64,000 bases of DNA, from positions 12,608,501-12,672,500 of the forward strand of contig OY756967.1 of the NCBI GenBank assembly GCA_963580455.1. Direction: 5' to 3'. Positions 36,223 to 48,322 of this stretch are shown one piece after another. This stretch comes from Euonymus europaeus (taxonomy: Eukaryota > Streptophyta > Magnoliopsida > Celastrales > Celastraceae). The notes beneath the pieces are model-generated. The model saw nothing but the letters and a program-made list of their open reading frames with translations, was not told the DNA's origin and ran no database searches. The translations under genes were made by a program, and so were the position numbers. Each line of letters starts with the position of its first letter. Position 1 is the first letter of the stretch.

Positions 36223-37822
36223 GAGCAACTTCGGACTATCAAAGTTGCTCGGTGTACACTTTTTATTGTTCTTCTATGTTAAATTTTACGAAAATGAGCT
36301 TCCACGATTATTTCGATGTCAAGACAACAACTTTCAATGAGAAATTGACAAAACCATTAAAAGCTCCTCCAGAGAGTGAGTTGAGCAACTTCGGAAAATC
36401 AAAGTTACTCGGTGTACACTTTTTATTATTCTTCTATGTTAAATTTTACGAAAATGAGCTTCCAGGATTATTTCGATGCCAAAACACCAACTTTCTATGA
36501 CAAATGGACAAAACCGTTGAAAGCTCCTTCATAGAGAGAGTTGAGCAACTTCGGACAATCAAAGTTGCTCGGTGTACACTTTTTATTGTTCTTCTATGTT
36601 AAATTTTACGAAAATGAGCTTTTAGGATTATTTTGATGCCAAAACACCAACTTTCTGTGACAAATGGACAAAACCGTTAAAAGACCCTCCATAGAGAGAG
36701 TAGAGCAACTTCGGAAAATCAAAGTTGCTCGGTGTACACTTTTTATTGTTCTTCTATGTTAAATTTTACGAAAATGAGCTTCCATTATTATTTCGATGGC
36801 AAAACACAAACTTTCTATGACAAAGAGGCAAAACCGTTAAAAGCTACTCCATAGAGAAAGTTGAGTAACTTCGCACAATCAAAGTTGCTCGGTGTACACT
36901 TTTTATTGTTCTTCTTTGTCAAATGTTACGAGTATAAGTTTCCAGGATTATTTCGATGCCAAAAATGCAACTTTTTTTGACAAATGGACAAAACCGTTAA
37001 AAGCTCCTCCATAGAGAGAGTTGAGCAACTTCGGACTATCAAAGTTGCTCGGTGTACACTTTTTATTGTTCTTCTATGTTAAATTTTACGAAAATGAGCT
37101 TCCACGATTATTTTGATGTCAAAACAACAACTTTCAATGACAAATTGACAAAACCGTTAAAAGCTCCTCCAGAGAGAGAGTTGAGCAACTTCGGACTATC
37201 AAAGTTGCTCGGTGTACACTTTTTATTGTTCTTCTATGTTAAATTTTACGAAAATGAGCTTCCAGGATTATTTCGATGCCAAAACACCAACTTTCTATGA
37301 CAAATGGACAAAACCGTTGAAAGCTCCTTCATAGAGAGAGTTGAGCAACTTCGGACAATCAAAGTTGCTCGGTGTACACTTTTTATTGTTCTTCTATGTT
37401 AAATTTTACGAAAATGAGCTTTTAGGATTATTTTGATGCCAAAACACCAACTTTCTGTGACAAATGGACAAAACCGTTAAAAGACCCTCCATAGAGAGAG
37501 TAGAGCAACTTCGGAAAATCAAAGTTGCTCGGTGTACACTTTTTATTGTTCTTCTATGTTAAATTTTACGAAAATGAGCTTCCATTATTATTTCGATGCC
37601 AAAACACAAACTTTCTATGACAAAGGGGCAAAACAGTTAAAAGCTCCTCCATAGAGAGAGTTGAGCAACTTCGCACAATCAAAGTTGCTCGGTGTACACT
37701 TTTTATTGTTCTTCTTTGTCAAATTTTACGAGTATAAGTTTCCAGGATTATTTCGATGCCAAAAAAGAAACTTTTTTTGACAAATGTACAAAACCGTTAA
37801 AAGCTCCTCCATAGAGAGAGTT
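36223..37822 (+). repeat. Five-monomer HOR, two tandem 800-bp copies
   Basis: 36,223-37,022 and 37,023-37,822 repeat A-B-C-D-E. A carries AACAACAACTTTCAATGA in both. The first copy has distinctive D changes (GATGGCAAAACAC, AAAGCTACTCC, GAGTAACTTCG) that recur at 42,215-42,290, linking this stretch to the copy at 41.6 kb. Confidence 0.8.
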
Positions 37823-38302
37823 GAGCAACTTCGGACTATCAAAGTTGCTCGGTGTACACTTTTTATTGTTCTTCTATGTTAAATTTTACGAAAATGAGCT
37901 TCCACGATTATTTCGATGTCAAAACAGCAACTTTCTATGACAAATTGACAAAACCGTTAAAAGCTCTTCCAGAGAGAGAGTTGAGCAACTTCGGACTATC
38001 AAAGTTGCTCGGTGTACACTTTTTATTGTTCTTCTATGTTAAATTTTACGAAAATGAGCTTCCAGGATTATTTCGATGCCAAAACACCAACTTTCTATGA
38101 CAAATTGACAAAACTATTAAAAGCTCCTTCATAAAGAGAGTTGAGCAACTTTGGACTATCAAAGTTGCTCGGTGTACACTTTTTAATTTTCTTCAATGTC
38201 AAATATTATGAGTATAAGCTTCCAAGATTATTTCGATGCCAAAACATCAACTTTCTTTGACAAATGGACAAAACCGTTAAAAGCTCATCCGTAGAGAAAG
38301 TT

Positions 38303-38444
38303 GAGCAATTTCGGACAATCAAAGTTGCTCGGTGTACACTTTTTATTGTTCTTCTTTGTCAAATTTTACGAGTATAAGCTTCCAGCATTATTTCGATGCC
38401 AAAACAACAACTTTCTATTTAAAATCTCCTCCATAGAGAGAGTT
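38303..38444 (+). repeat. 142-bp deleted monomer, copy 3
   Basis: Same junction at 38,418/38,419. The surrounding 37.9-39.06 kb is colinear with 19.5-20.7 kb. Confidence 0.9.
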
Positions 38445-41400
38445 GAGCAACTTCGGACTATCAAAGTTTCTCGGTGTACACTTTTGATTGTTCTTCTATG
38501 TTAAATTTTACGAAAACGATCTTCCAGGATTATTTCGATGCCAAAACACCAACTTTAAATGACAAATGGACAAAATCGTTAAAAGCTCCTACAGAGAGAG
38601 AGTTGAGCAACTTCGGAAAATTAAAGTTGCTCGGTGTACATTTTTTATTGTTCTTCTATGTTAAAGTTTACGAAAATGAGCTTCCAGGAGTATTTCGATG
38701 CCAAAACTCCAACTTTCTATGACAAATGGACAGAACCATTGAAAGATCCCTCATAGAGATAGTTGAGCAACTTCGGAAAATCAAAGTTGCTCGGTGTACA
38801 CTTTTTATTGTTCTTCTATGTTAAATTTTACGAAAATGAGCTTTTAGGATTATTTCGATGCTAAAACACCAAGTTTCTATGAGAAATGGACAAAACCGTT
38901 AAAAGCCCCTCCATAGAGAGAGTAGAGCAACTTCGGACCATCAAAGTTGCTCGGTGTACACTTTTTATTGTTCTTCTATGTTAAATATTTCGAAAATGAG
39001 CTTACATGATTATTTCGATGCCAAAACACGAACTTTTTATGACAAATAGACAAAACCATTAAAAGCTCCTCCATAGAGAGAGTTGAGCAACTTCGGACTA
39101 TCAAATTTGCTCGGTGTACACTTTTTATTGTTCTTCTATGTTAAATTTTACGAAAATGAGCTTCCAGGATTATTTCGATGCCAAAACACCAACTTTCTAT
39201 GAGAAATGTACAAAGCTGTTAAAAGCTCCTTCATAAAGAGAGTTGAGCAACTTCCAACTATCAAAGTGGCTCGGTGTACACTTTTTAATTTTCTTCTATG
39301 TCAAATTTTATGAGTATAAGCTTTCAAGATTATTTCGATGCCAAAACACGAACTTTTTATGACAAATAGACAAAACCGTTAAAAGCTCCTCCATAGAGAG
39401 AGTTGAGCAATTTCGGACAATCAAAGTTGCTCGTTGTACACTTTTTATTGTTCTTCTTTGTCAAATTTTACGAGTTTAAGCTTCCAGGATTATTTCTATG
39501 CCAAAACAACAACTTTCTATGACATATGGACAAAACCGTTAAAAGCTCTCCCATAGAGAGAGTTGAGCAACTTCGGACAATCAAAGTTGCTCGGTGTACA
39601 CTTTTTATTGTTCTTCTATGTTAAATTTTACGAAAATGAGCTTCTAGGATTATTTTGATGCCAAAACACTAACTTTAAATGACAAATGGACAAAACCGTT
39701 AAAAGCTCCTCCAGAGAGAGAGTTGAGCAACTTCGGACTATCAAAGTTGCTCGGTGTACACTTTTTATTGTCCTTCAGTGTCAAATTTTACGAAAATGAG
39801 CTTCTAGGATTATTTTGATGCCAAAACACCAACTTTCTATGACAAATAGAAAAAACCGTTAAAAGCTTCTCCATAGAGAGAGTTGAGCAACTTCGGACAA
39901 TCAAAGTTGCTCGTTGTACTTTTTTTATTGTTCTTCTTTGTCAAATTTTACGAGTATAAGCTTCCAGGATTATTTCGATGCCAAAACAGCAACTTTCTAT
40001 GACAAATGGACAAAACCGTTAAAAGCTCCTCCATAGAGAGAGTTGAGCAACTTCGGACAATCAAAGTTGCTCGGTGTACACTTTTTATTGTTCTTCTATG
40101 TTAAATTTTACGAAAATGAGCTTTTAGGATTATTTTGATGCCAAAACACCAACTTTCTGTGACAAATGGACAAAACCGTTAAAAGACCCTCCATAGAGAG
40201 AGTAGGCAACTTCGGAAAATCAAAGTTGCTCGGTGTACATTTTTTATTGTTCTTCTATGTTAAATTTTACGAAAATGAGCTTCCATTATTATTTCGATGC
40301 CAAAACACAAACTTTCTATGACAAAGAGGCAAAACCGTTAAAAGCTCCTCCATAGAGAGAGTTGAGCAACTTCGCACAATCAAAGTTGCTCGGTGTACAC
40401 TTTTTATTGTTCTTCTTTGTCAAATTTTACGAGTATGAGCTTCCAGGATTATTTCGATGCCAAAACACCAACTTTCTGTGACAAATGGACAAAACCGTTA
40501 AAAGCTCCTCCATAGAGAGAGTTGAGCAACTTCGGACAATCAAAGTTGCTCGGTGTACACTTTTTATTGTTCTTCTATGTTAAATTTTACGAAAATGAGC
40601 TTTTAGGATTATTTTGATGCCAAAACACCAACTTTCTGTGACAAATGGACAAAACCGTTAAAAGCTCCTCCATAGAGAGAGTTGAGCAACTTCGGACAAT
40701 CAAAGTTGCTCGGTGTACACTTTTTATTGTTCTTCTATGTTAAATTTTACGAAAATGAGCTTTTAGGATTATTTTGATGCCAAAACACCAACTTTCTGTG
40801 ACAAATGGACAAAACCGTTAAAAGACCCTCCATAGAGAGAGTAGGCAACTTCGGACTATCAAAGTTGCTCGTTGTACACTTTTTATTGTTCTTCTATGTT
40901 AAATTTTACGAAAATGAGCTTCCAAGATTATTTCGATGCCAAAACACCAACTTTCTATGACAAATGGACAAAACCGTTAAAAGCTCCTCCATAAAGAGAG
41001 TTGAGCAACTTCGGAAAATCAAAGTTGCTCGGTGTACACTTTTTATTGTTCTTCTATGTTAAATTTTACGAAAATGAGCTTCCAGGATTATTTCGATGCC
41101 AAAACACCAACTTTCTATGACAAATGGACAAAACCGTTGAAAGCTCCATCATAGAGAGAGTTGAGCAACTTCGGACAATCAAAGTTGCTCGGTGTACACT
41201 TTTTATTGTTCTTCTATGTTAAATTTTACGAAAATGAGCTTTTAGGATTATTTTGATGCCAAAACACCAACTTTCTGTGACAAATGGACAAAACCGTTAA
41301 AAGACCCTCCATAGAGAGAGTAGGCAACTTCGGAAAATCAAAGTTGCTCGGTGTACACTTTTTATTGTTCTTCTATGTTAAATTTTACGAAAATGAGCTT

Positions 41401-41640
41401 CCATTATTATTTCGATGCAAAACACAAACTTTCTATGACAAAGAGGCAAAACCGTTAAAAGCTCCTCCATAGAGAGAGTTGAGCAACTTCGCACAATCAA
41501 AGTTGCTCGGTGTACACTTTTTATTGTTCTTCTTTGTCAAATTTTACGAGTATAAGTTTCCAGTATTATTTCGATGCCAAAAAAGCAACTTTTTTTGACA
41601 AATGGACAAAACCGTTAAAAGCTCCTCCATAGAGAGAGTT

Positions 41641-42440
41641 GAGCAACTTCGGACTATCAAAGTTGCTCGGTGTACACTTTTTATTGTTCTTCTATGTTAA
41701 ATTTTACGAAAATGAGCTTCCACGATTATTTCGATGTCAAAACAACAACTTTCAATGACAAATTGACAAAACCATTAAAAGCTCCTCCAGAGAGAGAGTT
41801 GAGCAACTTCGGAAAATCAAAGTTGCTCGGTGTACACTTTTTATTATTCTTCTATGTTAAATTTTACGAAAATGAGCTTCCAGGATTATTTCGATGCCAA
41901 AACACCAACTTTCTATGACAAATGGACAAAACCGTTGAAAGCTCCTTCATAGAGAGAGTTGAGCAACTTCGGACAATCAAAGTTGCTCGGTGTACACTTT
42001 TTATTGTTCTTCTATGTTAAATTTTACGAAAATGAGCTTTTAGGATTATTCTGATGCCAAAACACCAACTTTCTGTGATAAATGGACAAAACCATTAAAA
42101 GACCCTCCATAGAGAGAGTAGAGCAACTTCGGAAAATCAAAGTTGCTCGGTGTACACTTTTTATTGTTCTTCTATGTTAAATTTTACGAAAATGAGCTTC
42201 CATTATTATTTCGATGGCAAAACACAAACTTTCTATGACAAAGAGGCAAAACCGTTAAAAGCTACTCCATAGAGAAAGTTGAGTAACTTCGCACAATCAA
42301 AGTTGCTCGGTGTACACTTTTTATTGTTCTTCTTTGTCAAATGTTACGAGTATAAGTTTCCAGGATTATTTCGATGCCAAAAAAGCAACTTTTTTTGACA
42401 AATGGACAAAACCGTTAAAAGCTCCTCCATAGAGAGAGTT
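41641..42440 (+). repeat. Five-monomer HOR copy
   Basis: An 800-bp A-B-C-D-E unit sharing the rare D-monomer variants GATGGCAAAACAC, AAAGCTACTCC and GAGTAACTTCG with 36,790-36,870, about 5.4 kb upstream. This indicates block copying over several kilobases. Confidence 0.75.
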
Positions 42441-42760
42441 GAGCAACTTCGGACTATCAAAGTTGCTCGGTGTACACTTTTTATTGTTCTTCTATGTTAA
42501 ATTTTACGAAAATGAGCTTCCACGATTATTTTGATGTCAAAACAACAACTTTCAATGACAAATTGACAAAACCGTTAAAAGCTCCTCCAGAGAGAGAGTT
42601 GAGCAACTTCGGACTATCAAAGTTGCTCGGTGTACACTTTTTATTGTTCTTCTATGTTAAATTTTACGAAAATGAGCTTCCAGGATTATTTCGATGCCAA
42701 AACACCAACTTTCTATGACAAATGGACAAAACCGTTGAAAGCTCCTTCATAGAGAGAGTT

Positions 42761-42912
42761 GAGCAACTTCGGACAATCAAAGTTGCTCGGTGTACACTTT
42801 TTATTGTTCTTCTATGTTAAATTTTACGAAAATGAGCTTTTAGGATTATTTTGATGCCAAAACACCAACTTTCTATGCCAAAACCGTTAAAAGCTCCTCC
42901 ATAGAGAGAGTT
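42761..42912 (+). repeat. 152-bp monomer with 8-bp deletion
   Basis: CTATGCCAAAACCG replaces CTATGACAAATGGACAAAACCG, an 8-bp loss. The same deletion is in the monomer at 44,193-44,344 and nowhere else that I saw. Confidence 0.85.
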
Positions 42913-44880
42913 GAGCAACTTCGCACAAACAAAGTTGCTCGGTGTACACTTTTTATTGTTCTTCTTTGTCAAATTTTACGAGTATAAGCTTCGAGGATTA
43001 TTTCGATGCCAAAAAAGCAACTTTCTTTGACAAATGGACAAAACCGTTAAAAGCTCCTCCATAGAGAGAGTTGAGCAACTTCGGACTATCAATGTTGCTC
43101 GATGTACACTTTTTATTGTTCTTCTATGTTAAATTTTACGAAAATGAGCTTCCAGGATTATTTCGATGTCAAAACAGCAACTTTCTATGATAAATTGACA
43201 AAACCGTTAAAAGCTCCTCCAGAGAGAGAGTTGAGCAACTTCGGATTATCAAAGTTGCTCGGTGTACACTTTTGATTGTTCTTCTATGTTAAAATTTACG
43301 AAAATGAGCTTCCTGGATTATTTCGATGCCAAAACAGCAACTTTCTATGACAAATTGACAATACCATTAAAAGCTCCTCCATAGAGAGAGTTGAGCAATT
43401 TCGGACAATCAAAGTTGCTCGGTGTACACTTTTTATTGTTCTTCTATGTTAAATTTTTCGAAACTGAGCTTCCATGATTATATCGTTGCCAAAACACCAA
43501 CTTTCTATGACAAATAGACAAAACCGTTAAAAGCTCACCCATAGAGAGAGTTGAGCAACTTCGGACAATCAAAGTTGCTCGTTGTACACTTTTTATTGTT
43601 CTTCTTTGTCAAATTTTACGAGTATAAGCTTCCAGGATTATTTCGATGCCAAAACAGCAACTTTCTATGACAAATGGACAAAACCGATAAAAGCTCCTCC
43701 ATAGAGAGAGTTGAGCAACTTCGGACTATCAAAGTTGCTCGGTGTACACTTTTTATTGTTCTTCTATGTTAAATTTTACGAAAATGAGCTTCCAGGATTA
43801 TTTCGATTGCAAAACAGCAACATTCTATGACAAATTGACAATACCGTTAAAAGCTCCTCCATAGAGAGAGTTGAGCAATTTCGGACTATCAAAGTTGCTC
43901 GGTGTACACTTTTTATTGTTCTTCTATGTTAAATTTTACGAAAATGAGCTTCCAGGATTATTTCGATGCCAAAACACCAACTTTCTATGACAATTGGACA
44001 AAACCGTTAAAAGCTCCTTCATAAAGAGAGTTGAGCAATTTCGGACTATCAAAGTTGCTCGGTGTACACTTTTTATTGTTCTTCTATGTTAAATTTTACG
44101 AAAATGAGCTTCCAGGATTATTTCGATGCCAAAACACCAACTTTCTATGACAATTGGACAAAACCGTTAAAAGCTCCTTCATAAAGAGAGGTGAGCAACT
44201 TCGGAAAATCAAAGTTGCTCGGTGTACACTTTTTATTGTTCTTCTATGTTAAATTTTACGAAAATGAGCTTCCAGGATTATTTTGATGCCAAAACACCAA
44301 CTTTCTATGCCAAAACCGTTAAAAGCTCCTCCATAGAGAGAGTTGAGCAACTTCGCACAAACAAAGTTGCTCGGTGTACACTTTTTATTGTTCTTCTTTG
44401 TCAAATTTTACGAGTATAAGCTTCCAGGATTATTTCGATGCCAAAAAAGCAACTTTCTTTGACAAATGGACAAAACCGTTAAAAGCTCCTCCATAGAGAG
44501 AGTTGAGCAACTTCGGACTATCAATGTTGCTCGATGTACACTTTTTATTGTTCTTCTATGTTAAATTTTACGAAAATGAGCTTCCAGGATTATTTCGATG
44601 TCAAAACAGCAACTTTCTATGATAAATTGACAAAACCGTTAAAAGCTCCTCCAGAGAGAGAGTTGAGCAACTTCGGATTATCAAAGTTGCTCGGTGTACA
44701 CTTTTGATTGTTCTTCTATGTTAAAATTTACGAAAATGAGCTTCCTGGATTATTTCGATGCCAAAACAGCAACTTTCTATGACAAATTGACAATACCATT
44801 AAAAGCTCCTCCATAGAGAGAGTTGAGCAATTTCGGACAATCAAAGTTGCTCGGTGTACACTTTTTATTGTTCTTCTATG
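42913..44880 (+). repeat. Nine-monomer cassette (1,432 bp) and partial second copy
   Basis: 42,913-44,344 is a nine-monomer unit; 44,345 to about 44,880 repeats its first third, including CGCACAAAC, TATCAATGTTGCTCGATG, GATAAATTGAC, CGGATTATC with ACTTTTGATTG, and TTCCTGGATT. The spacing is 9 x 160 minus 8. The cassette is colinear with the right flanks of both LTR copies (11,475-12,830 and 52,582-54,415), including the rare TTTTTCGAAACTGAG and TATATCGTTGCC variants (43,453 onward). Inside it, 43,873-44,032 and 44,033-44,192 are an additional near-identical monomer pair. Confidence 0.8.
44193..44344 (+). repeat. 152-bp monomer with 8-bp deletion, second copy
   Basis: Same CTATGCCAAAACCG junction as at 42,761-42,912, 1,432 bp downstream. 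Confidence 0.85.
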
Positions 44881-45474
44881 TTAAATTTTTCGAAAATGAG
44901 CTTACATGATTATTTCGATGCCAAAACACCAACTTTCTATGACAAATAGACAAAACCGTTAAAAGCTCCTCCATAAAGAGAGTTTAGCAACTTCGGACAA
45001 TCAAAGTTGCTCGTTGTACACTTTTATTGTTCTTCTTTGTCAAATTTTACTAGTTTAAGCTTCCAGGATTATTTCTATGCCAAAACAACAACTTTCTATG
45101 ACAAATGGACAAAACCGTTAAAAGCTCTCCCATAGAGAGAGTTGAGCAACTTCGGATAATCAAAGTTGCTCGGTGTACACTTTTTATTGTTCTTCTATGT
45201 TAAATTTTACGAAAATGAGCTTCTAGGATTATTTCGATGCCAAAACACCAACTTTCTATGACAAATGGATAAAACCGTTGAAGCTCCCTCACAGAGAGAG
45301 TTGAGCAACTTCGGAAAATCAAAGTTGCTCGGTGTACACTTTTTATTGTTCTTCCATGTTAAAGTTTACGAAAATGAGCTTCCAGGATTATTTCGATGCA
45401 AAAACACCAACTTTAAATGACAAATAGACAAAACCGTTGAAGCTCCCTCACAGAGAGAGTTGAGCAACTTCGGA

Positions 45475-46556
45475 AAATCAAAGTTGCTCGGTGTACACTT
45501 TTTATTGTTCTTCCATGTTAAATTTTACGAAAATGAGCTTCCAGGATTATTTCGATGCCAAAACACCAACTTTCTATGAGAAACGTACAAAGCTGTTAAA
45601 AGCTCCTTCATAAAGAGAGTTGAGCAACTTCGAACTATCAAAGTGGCTCGGTGTACACTTTTTAATTTTCTTCTATGTCAAATTTTATGAGTATAAGCTT
45701 CCAAGATTATTTCGATGCCAAAACATGAACTTTTTATGACAAATAGACAAAACCGTTAAAAGCTCCTCCATAGAGAGAGTTGAGCAATTTCGGACAATCA
45801 AAGTTGCTCGTTGTACACTTTTTATTGTTCTTCTTTGTCAAATTTTACGAGTTTAAGCTTCCAGGATTATTTCTATGCCAAAACAACAACTTTCTATGAC
45901 AAATGGACAAAACCGTTAAAAGCTCTCCCATAGAGAGAGTTGAGCAACTTCGGATTATCAAAGTTGCTCGGCGTACACTTTTTATTGTTCTTCCATGTTA
46001 AATTTTACGAAAATGAGCTTCCAGGATTATTTCGATGCCAAAACACCAACTTTCTATGAGAAATGTACAAAGCTGTTAAAAGCTCCTTCATAAAGAGAGT
46101 TGAGCAACTTCGAACTATCAAAGTGGCTCGGTGTACACTTTTTAATTTTCTTCTATGTCAAATTTTATGAGTATAAGCTTCCAAGATTATTTCGATGCCA
46201 AAACATGAACTTTTTATGACAAATAGACAAAACCGTTAAAAGCTCCTCCATAGAGAGAGTTGAGCAATTTCGGACAATCAAAGTTGCTCGTTGTACACTT
46301 TTTATTGTTCTTCTTTGTCAAATTTTACGAGTTTAAGCTTCCAGGATTATTTCTATGCCAAAACAACAACTTTCTATGACAAATGGACAAAACCGTTAAA
46401 AGCTCTCCCATAGAGAGAGTTGAGCAACTTCGGATTATCAAAGTTGCTCGGCGTACACTTTTTATTGTTCTTCCATGTTAAATTTTACGAAAATGAGCTT
46501 CCAGGATTATTTCGATGCCAAAACACCAACTTTCTATGAGAAATGTACAAAGCCGT
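45475..46556 (+). repeat. 480-bp trimer tandem duplication
   Basis: Three-monomer units spaced 480 bp apart: about 45,475-45,955, 45,956-46,435 and a partial third to about 46,556. 45,541-46,020 and 46,021-46,500 differ at one base by my reading (AAACGTAC versus AAATGTAC). Markers are AAGTGGCTCGG, ACATGAACTTTTTATG, GAGTTTAAGC and GGCGTACAC. A related trimer is at 49,380-49,760. Near-identity makes this one of the youngest events in the window, or a sign of an assembly problem. Confidence 0.85.
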
Positions 46557-48180
46557 TAAAAGCTCCTCCATAGAGAGAGTTGAGCAACTTCGGACAGTCA
46601 AAGTTGCTCGGTGTACACTTTTTATTGTTCTTCTATGTTAAATTTTACGAAAATGAGCTTCCATGATTATTTCGATGCCAAAACACCAACTTTCTATGAC
46701 AAATAGACAAAACCGTTAAAAGCTTCTCCATAGAGAGAGTTGAGCAACTTCGGACAATCAAAGTTGCTCGTTGTACACTTTTTATTGTTCTTCTTTGTCA
46801 AATTTTACGAGTATAAGCTTCCAGGTTTATTTCGATGCCAAAACAGCGACTTTCTATGACAAATGGACAAAACCGTTAAAAGCTCCTCCATAGAGAGAGT
46901 TGAGCAACTTCGGACTATCAAAGTTGCTCGTTGTACACTTTTTATTGTTCTTCTATGTTAAATTTTACGAAAATGAGCTTCCAGGATTATTTCGATGCCA
47001 AAACACCAACTTTCAATGACAAATGGCAAAACCGTTAAAAGCGCCTCCATAAAGAGTTTTGAGCAACTTCGGAAAATCAAAGTTGCTCGGTGTACACTTT
47101 TTATTGTTCTTCTATGTTAAATTTTACGAAAATGAGCTTCCAGGATTATTTCGATGCCAAAACACCAACTTTCTATGACAAATGGACAAAACCGTTGAAA
47201 GCTCCTTCATAGAGAGAGTTGAGCAACTTCGGACAATCAAAGTTGCTCGATGTACACTTTTTATTGTTCTTCTATGTTAAATTTTACGAAAATGAGCTTT
47301 TAGGATTATTTTGATGCCAAAACACCAACTTTCTGTGACAAATGGACAAAACCGTTAAAAGACCCTCCATAGAGAGAGTAGAGCGACTTAGGAAAATCAA
47401 AGTTGCTCGGTGTACACTTTTTATTGTTCTTCTATGTTAAATTTTACGAAAATGAGCTTCCATTATTATTTCGATGCCAAAACACAAACTTTCTATGACA
47501 AAGAGGCAAAACCATTAAAAGCTCCTCCATAGAGAGAGTTGAGCAACTTCGCACAATCAAAGTTGCTCGGTATACACTTTTTATTGTTCTTCTTTGTCAA
47601 ATTTTACGAGTATAAGTTTCCAGGATTATTTCGATGCCAAAAAAGCAACTTTTTTTGACAAATGGACAAAACCGTTAAAAGCTCCTCCATAGAGAGAGTT
47701 GAGCAACTTCGGACTATCAAAGTTGCTCGGTGTACACTTTTTATTGTTCTTCTATGTTAAATTTTACGAAAATGAGCTTCCACGATTATTTCGATGTCAA
47801 AACAGCAACTTTCTATGACAAATTGACAAAACCGTTAAAAGCTTCTCCAGAGAGAGAGTTGAGCAACTTCGGACTATCAAAGTTGCTCGGTGTACACTTT
47901 TTATTGTTCTTCTATGTTAAATTTTACGAAAATGAGCTTCCAGGATTATTTCGATGCCAAAACACCAACTTTATATGACAAATTGACAAAACTATTAAAA
48001 GCTCCTTCATAAAGAGAGTTGAGCAACTTCGGACTATCAAAGTTGCTCGGTGTACACTTTTTAATTTTCTTCTATGTCAAATATTATGAGTATAAGCTTC
48101 CAAGATTATTTCGATGCCAAAACATCAACTTTCTTTGACAAATGGACAAAACCGTTAAAAGCTAGTCGGTAGAGAAAGTT

Positions 48181-48322
48181 GAGCAATTTCGGACAATCAA
48201 AGTTGCTCGGTGTATACTTTTTATTGTTCTTCTTTGTCAAATATTACGAGTATAAGCTTCCAGTATTATTTCGATGCCAAAACAACAACTTTCTATTTAA
48301 AATCTCCTCCATAGAGAGAGTT
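48181..48322 (+). repeat. 142-bp deleted monomer, copy 4
   Basis: Same junction at 48,296/48,297, within a stretch (47.7-49.1 kb) colinear with 19.5-20.9 kb and 37.9-39.06 kb. It has private changes GGTGTATAC and AAATATTACG. Confidence 0.9.
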
